Of a DNA stretch of 64,000 nt, positions 62,601 through 64,000 are shown piece by piece. The notes under the pieces are model-generated. The model did no database searches. It was given only the letters and a program-made list of their open reading frames with translations, and was not told where the DNA came from. Every line of letters begins with the position of its first letter. Within the stretch, counting starts at the first letter, position 1. The DNA comes from CAWCUZ01 sp963798795 (GTDB lineage: Bacteria > Acidobacteriota > Vicinamibacteria > Vicinamibacterales > SCN-69-37), in NCBI GenBank assembly GCA_963798795.1, contig CAWCUZ010000001.1, positions 744,001 to 808,000 of the forward strand. The letters are read 5' to 3'. The translations under genes and the position numbers were made by a program.

Positions 62601-63815
62601 CTAGGCGACGCGCCGGACCCGGCCGGGAGGCACGCCGCTCACCAGGTATTCTTCCACATCGTTCACCGACGCCGGTAGATCCACCGCCACGATGACCGCC
62701 CGTTTCCCTGGGGCGAGCGTGCCGAATGCCGTGTCGAAGCCGAGCGCCTCCGCGCCGGCGCGGGTGGCGCTGTCGAGGAGGCGCGCCGCCTCGACCTCCG
62801 GCGCGATGCGCCTGATCTCGGCCAGTTCGGCAAACAGATCCAGCGACTCCACGGACGCGAGGCTGTCGGTGCCGACCGCCACGCGCAGGCCCTCGCCGTA
62901 GAACCGCGAGACCGGCGGCAGCCCCGCTCCCACCCACACGTTGCTTCGAGCACAGGTGACGAGGACGGCGTCGCGCTCGCGCAGCCGCTCCAGTTCGGCG
63001 TTGGTCAGGTGCACGCCGTGGACCACCAGGGTGCCTGGACGCAGGTAGCCCAGCCGGTCGATGTACTCGACCGGCCCGCATCGCGGCGGCTCCCAGGTGC
63101 CGGTCCAGGTCCCGAGCGCCTCGAGCATCTCCCGGATCGGGCCGCGCCCGGTATGCAGGAACTCGATCTCCTCGGAGGACTCGGCCAGATGAATCGCGAG
63201 CGGCGCGTCGCCGGCCTGGTGCCCGATCCGTTCGATCAACGCCGGCGAAGCGGAGTACGGCGCGTGGGCCACGACCGAGCACCGGACCGGCGGCGCGGCG
63301 GAAGGCGCCGCCGGCGTTTCGGACGCGGTCGCGCGTTCCCAGGCCTCGCGCACGAGCCGGGCCGGATCCGGGGGCGCGAACGCCAGCAGCTCGTGGAAGA
63401 CGACGCCGCCCAACCCGGCCTCCCGCAGGATCGCCGGGGTCATCAGCGTGTTCGAAATGTCGCCGACGAGAATCGTTCCGGTCTCGACCAGTGAGGACGC
63501 CGCGACACGCGCGGCGTTCTGCTCCGCCCCGCGTCCTCCGGACGCGCCACGCCGCCGCAACTGGACCAGCGCGCGAATCCACTCGTTCATCGCGGCGGCC
63601 GGCGGCACGCGTCCCGCCATCCAGCTCAGCTCGAGATGCGTGTGGGCGTTGACGAGGGCGGGCAGGAGGGCCACGTCCCCCGCGTCCTCGGCCGGCCCCG
63701 GCGGCGTGCCGCCGCCGACGGCGGCGATCCGGCCCGACTCGATGGCCACCCAGCCTCCATCGATCGGCGGCCGCTCGATGGGCAGGACGGCGCGGGCGCG
63801 CAGGACGCGGGCCAT
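62601..63815 (-). CDS. Amidohydrolase, probable aminofutalosine deaminase-type
   Basis: 404 residues of the amidohydrolase superfamily. Metal residues: HxH in LPALVNAHTHLELSWM (about 57-59), His in VVAHAPYSASP and AIHLAESSEEIEFL, Asp in AVGTDSLASVESL. The NAHTHLELS block and the HAPYS block are those of SAH/aminofutalosine deaminase-like enzymes. With UbiA, UbiX and MenG next to it, deamination of aminodeoxyfutalosine is the most likely job, by context. It begins eight bases after the stop of the partial gene at the window end. Confidence 0.75.
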   Translation of the reverse strand: MARVLRARAVLPIERPPIDGGWVAIESGRIAAVGGGTPPGPAEDAGDVALLPALVNAHTHLELSWMAGRVPPAAAMNEWIRALVQLRRRGASGGRGAEQNAARVAASSLVETGTILVGDISNTLMTPAILREAGLGGVVFHELLAFAPPDPARLVREAWERATASETPAAPSAAPPVRCSVVAHAPYSASPALIERIGHQAGDAPLAIHLAESSEEIEFLHTGRGPIREMLEALGTWTGTWEPPRCGPVEYIDRLGYLRPGTLVVHGVHLTNAELERLRERDAVLVTCARSNVWVGAGLPPVSRFYGEGLRVAVGTDSLASVESLDLFAELAEIRRIAPEVEAARLLDSATRAGAEALGFDTAFGTLAPGKRAVIVAVDLPASVNDVEEYLVSGVPPGRVRRVA

Positions 63816-63823
63816 CGCGGGCT

Positions 63824-64000
63824 TCAGGACTGGGGCTGACGGCGGGTCTGGCGGGCGGCGGCGCTGCGCGCCTCGTACCGCTGCAGATCCTCGGCCTCCC
63901 CCGCGCGGCCGTCGCCGCGCGCCACGGCCAACTCCAGCGTGCGCGGCACGTCGCGCTCGCGGAAGACCGGCTCGCCGAGAATCTCGTAGTGCATGTTGCG
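63824..64000 (-). CDS. 3' end of a gene cut by the window edge, possibly a futalosine-pathway radical SAM enzyme
   Basis: Fifty-eight C-terminal residues are visible, beginning RNMHYEILGEPVFRERDVPR and ending QTRRQPQS. The first part resembles the end of MqnE/MqnC-type proteins (a basic residue, then xRNxxYxIL), which would fit the neighbours, but the fragment is too short to be sure. It is cotranscribed with the amidohydrolase. Confidence 0.4.
   Translation of the reverse strand, partial: RNMHYEILGEPVFRERDVPRTLELAVARGDGRAGEAEDLQRYEARSAAARQTRRQPQS

Overview
This GC-rich 64 kb window looks like a chromosomal contig of an uncultured Acidobacteriota bacterium, perhaps Vicinamibacteria-like. The main markers are a VWFA-related Acidobacterial-domain protein (23442-25442), the tail of a MacB/FtsX permease of the acidobacterial duplicated-orphan type (29213-29974), bacillithiol BshC, Gly/Arg-rich M28 and M14 peptidases, and an apparent futalosine-type menaquinone cluster. 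It is mostly housekeeping DNA. I see no rRNA, tRNA, CRISPR array or prophage.

Layout. 0-3.7 kb: amidohydrolase, outer-membrane barrel, arfB, then a four-helix-bundle gene enclosed by opposed repeat arrays and an imperfect inverted repeat that touches arfB and carB. 3.7-10.2 kb (minus): carB, carA and a PEGA-domain pseudokinase. 10.4-20 kb (plus): bshC, a class A PBP, a CIRCE-controlled hrcA-grpE-dnaJ-prmA-rsmE operon and a Ser/Thr kinase with a zinc ribbon. 20-29 kb (mostly plus): ilvE, pilT, recX, the VWFA protein, a minus-strand nucleotidyltransferase, alaS. 29-36 kb: permease remnant, sigma-54 type IV pilin, TlpA-like protein, two exported peptidases, an Hsp15-like protein. 36-44 kb: rpsT, then minus-strand holA-lptE-leuS and deacetylase, acyltransferase, ETF-QO. 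44-50 kb: lhr helicase, then etfA-etfB. 50-57 kb: fabF-acpP-fabG and yceD-rpmF-plsX on the minus strand, with a plus-strand PAS protein between them, then dgt. 57-64 kb (minus): deoB, miaA, a TonB-like protein, and menG-ubiX-ubiA-amidohydrolase plus one gene cut by the window end.

How the genes fit together. EtfAB and ETF-QO pass electrons from flavin dehydrogenases to a quinone, and the menaquinone genes at the right end would make it. plsX/acpP/fabG/fabF supply phospholipid acyl chains. The pilin, PilT and sigma-54-like sites form a pilus theme. hrcA/grpE/dnaJ carry their own repressor operator.

Two things run through the window. First, many conserved, essential genes (carAB, the PBP, hrcA, grpE, dnaJ, ilvE, pilT, lhr, leuS, ETF-QO, yceD) are split by single-base indels while protein similarity continues in another frame. 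I read these as residual assembly errors and annotate full spans. Second, several families of short repeats and palindromes sit unusually close to stop codons (often TAG) or start codons. The four-helix-bundle cassette is the most elaborate case and the best candidate for an undescribed element.
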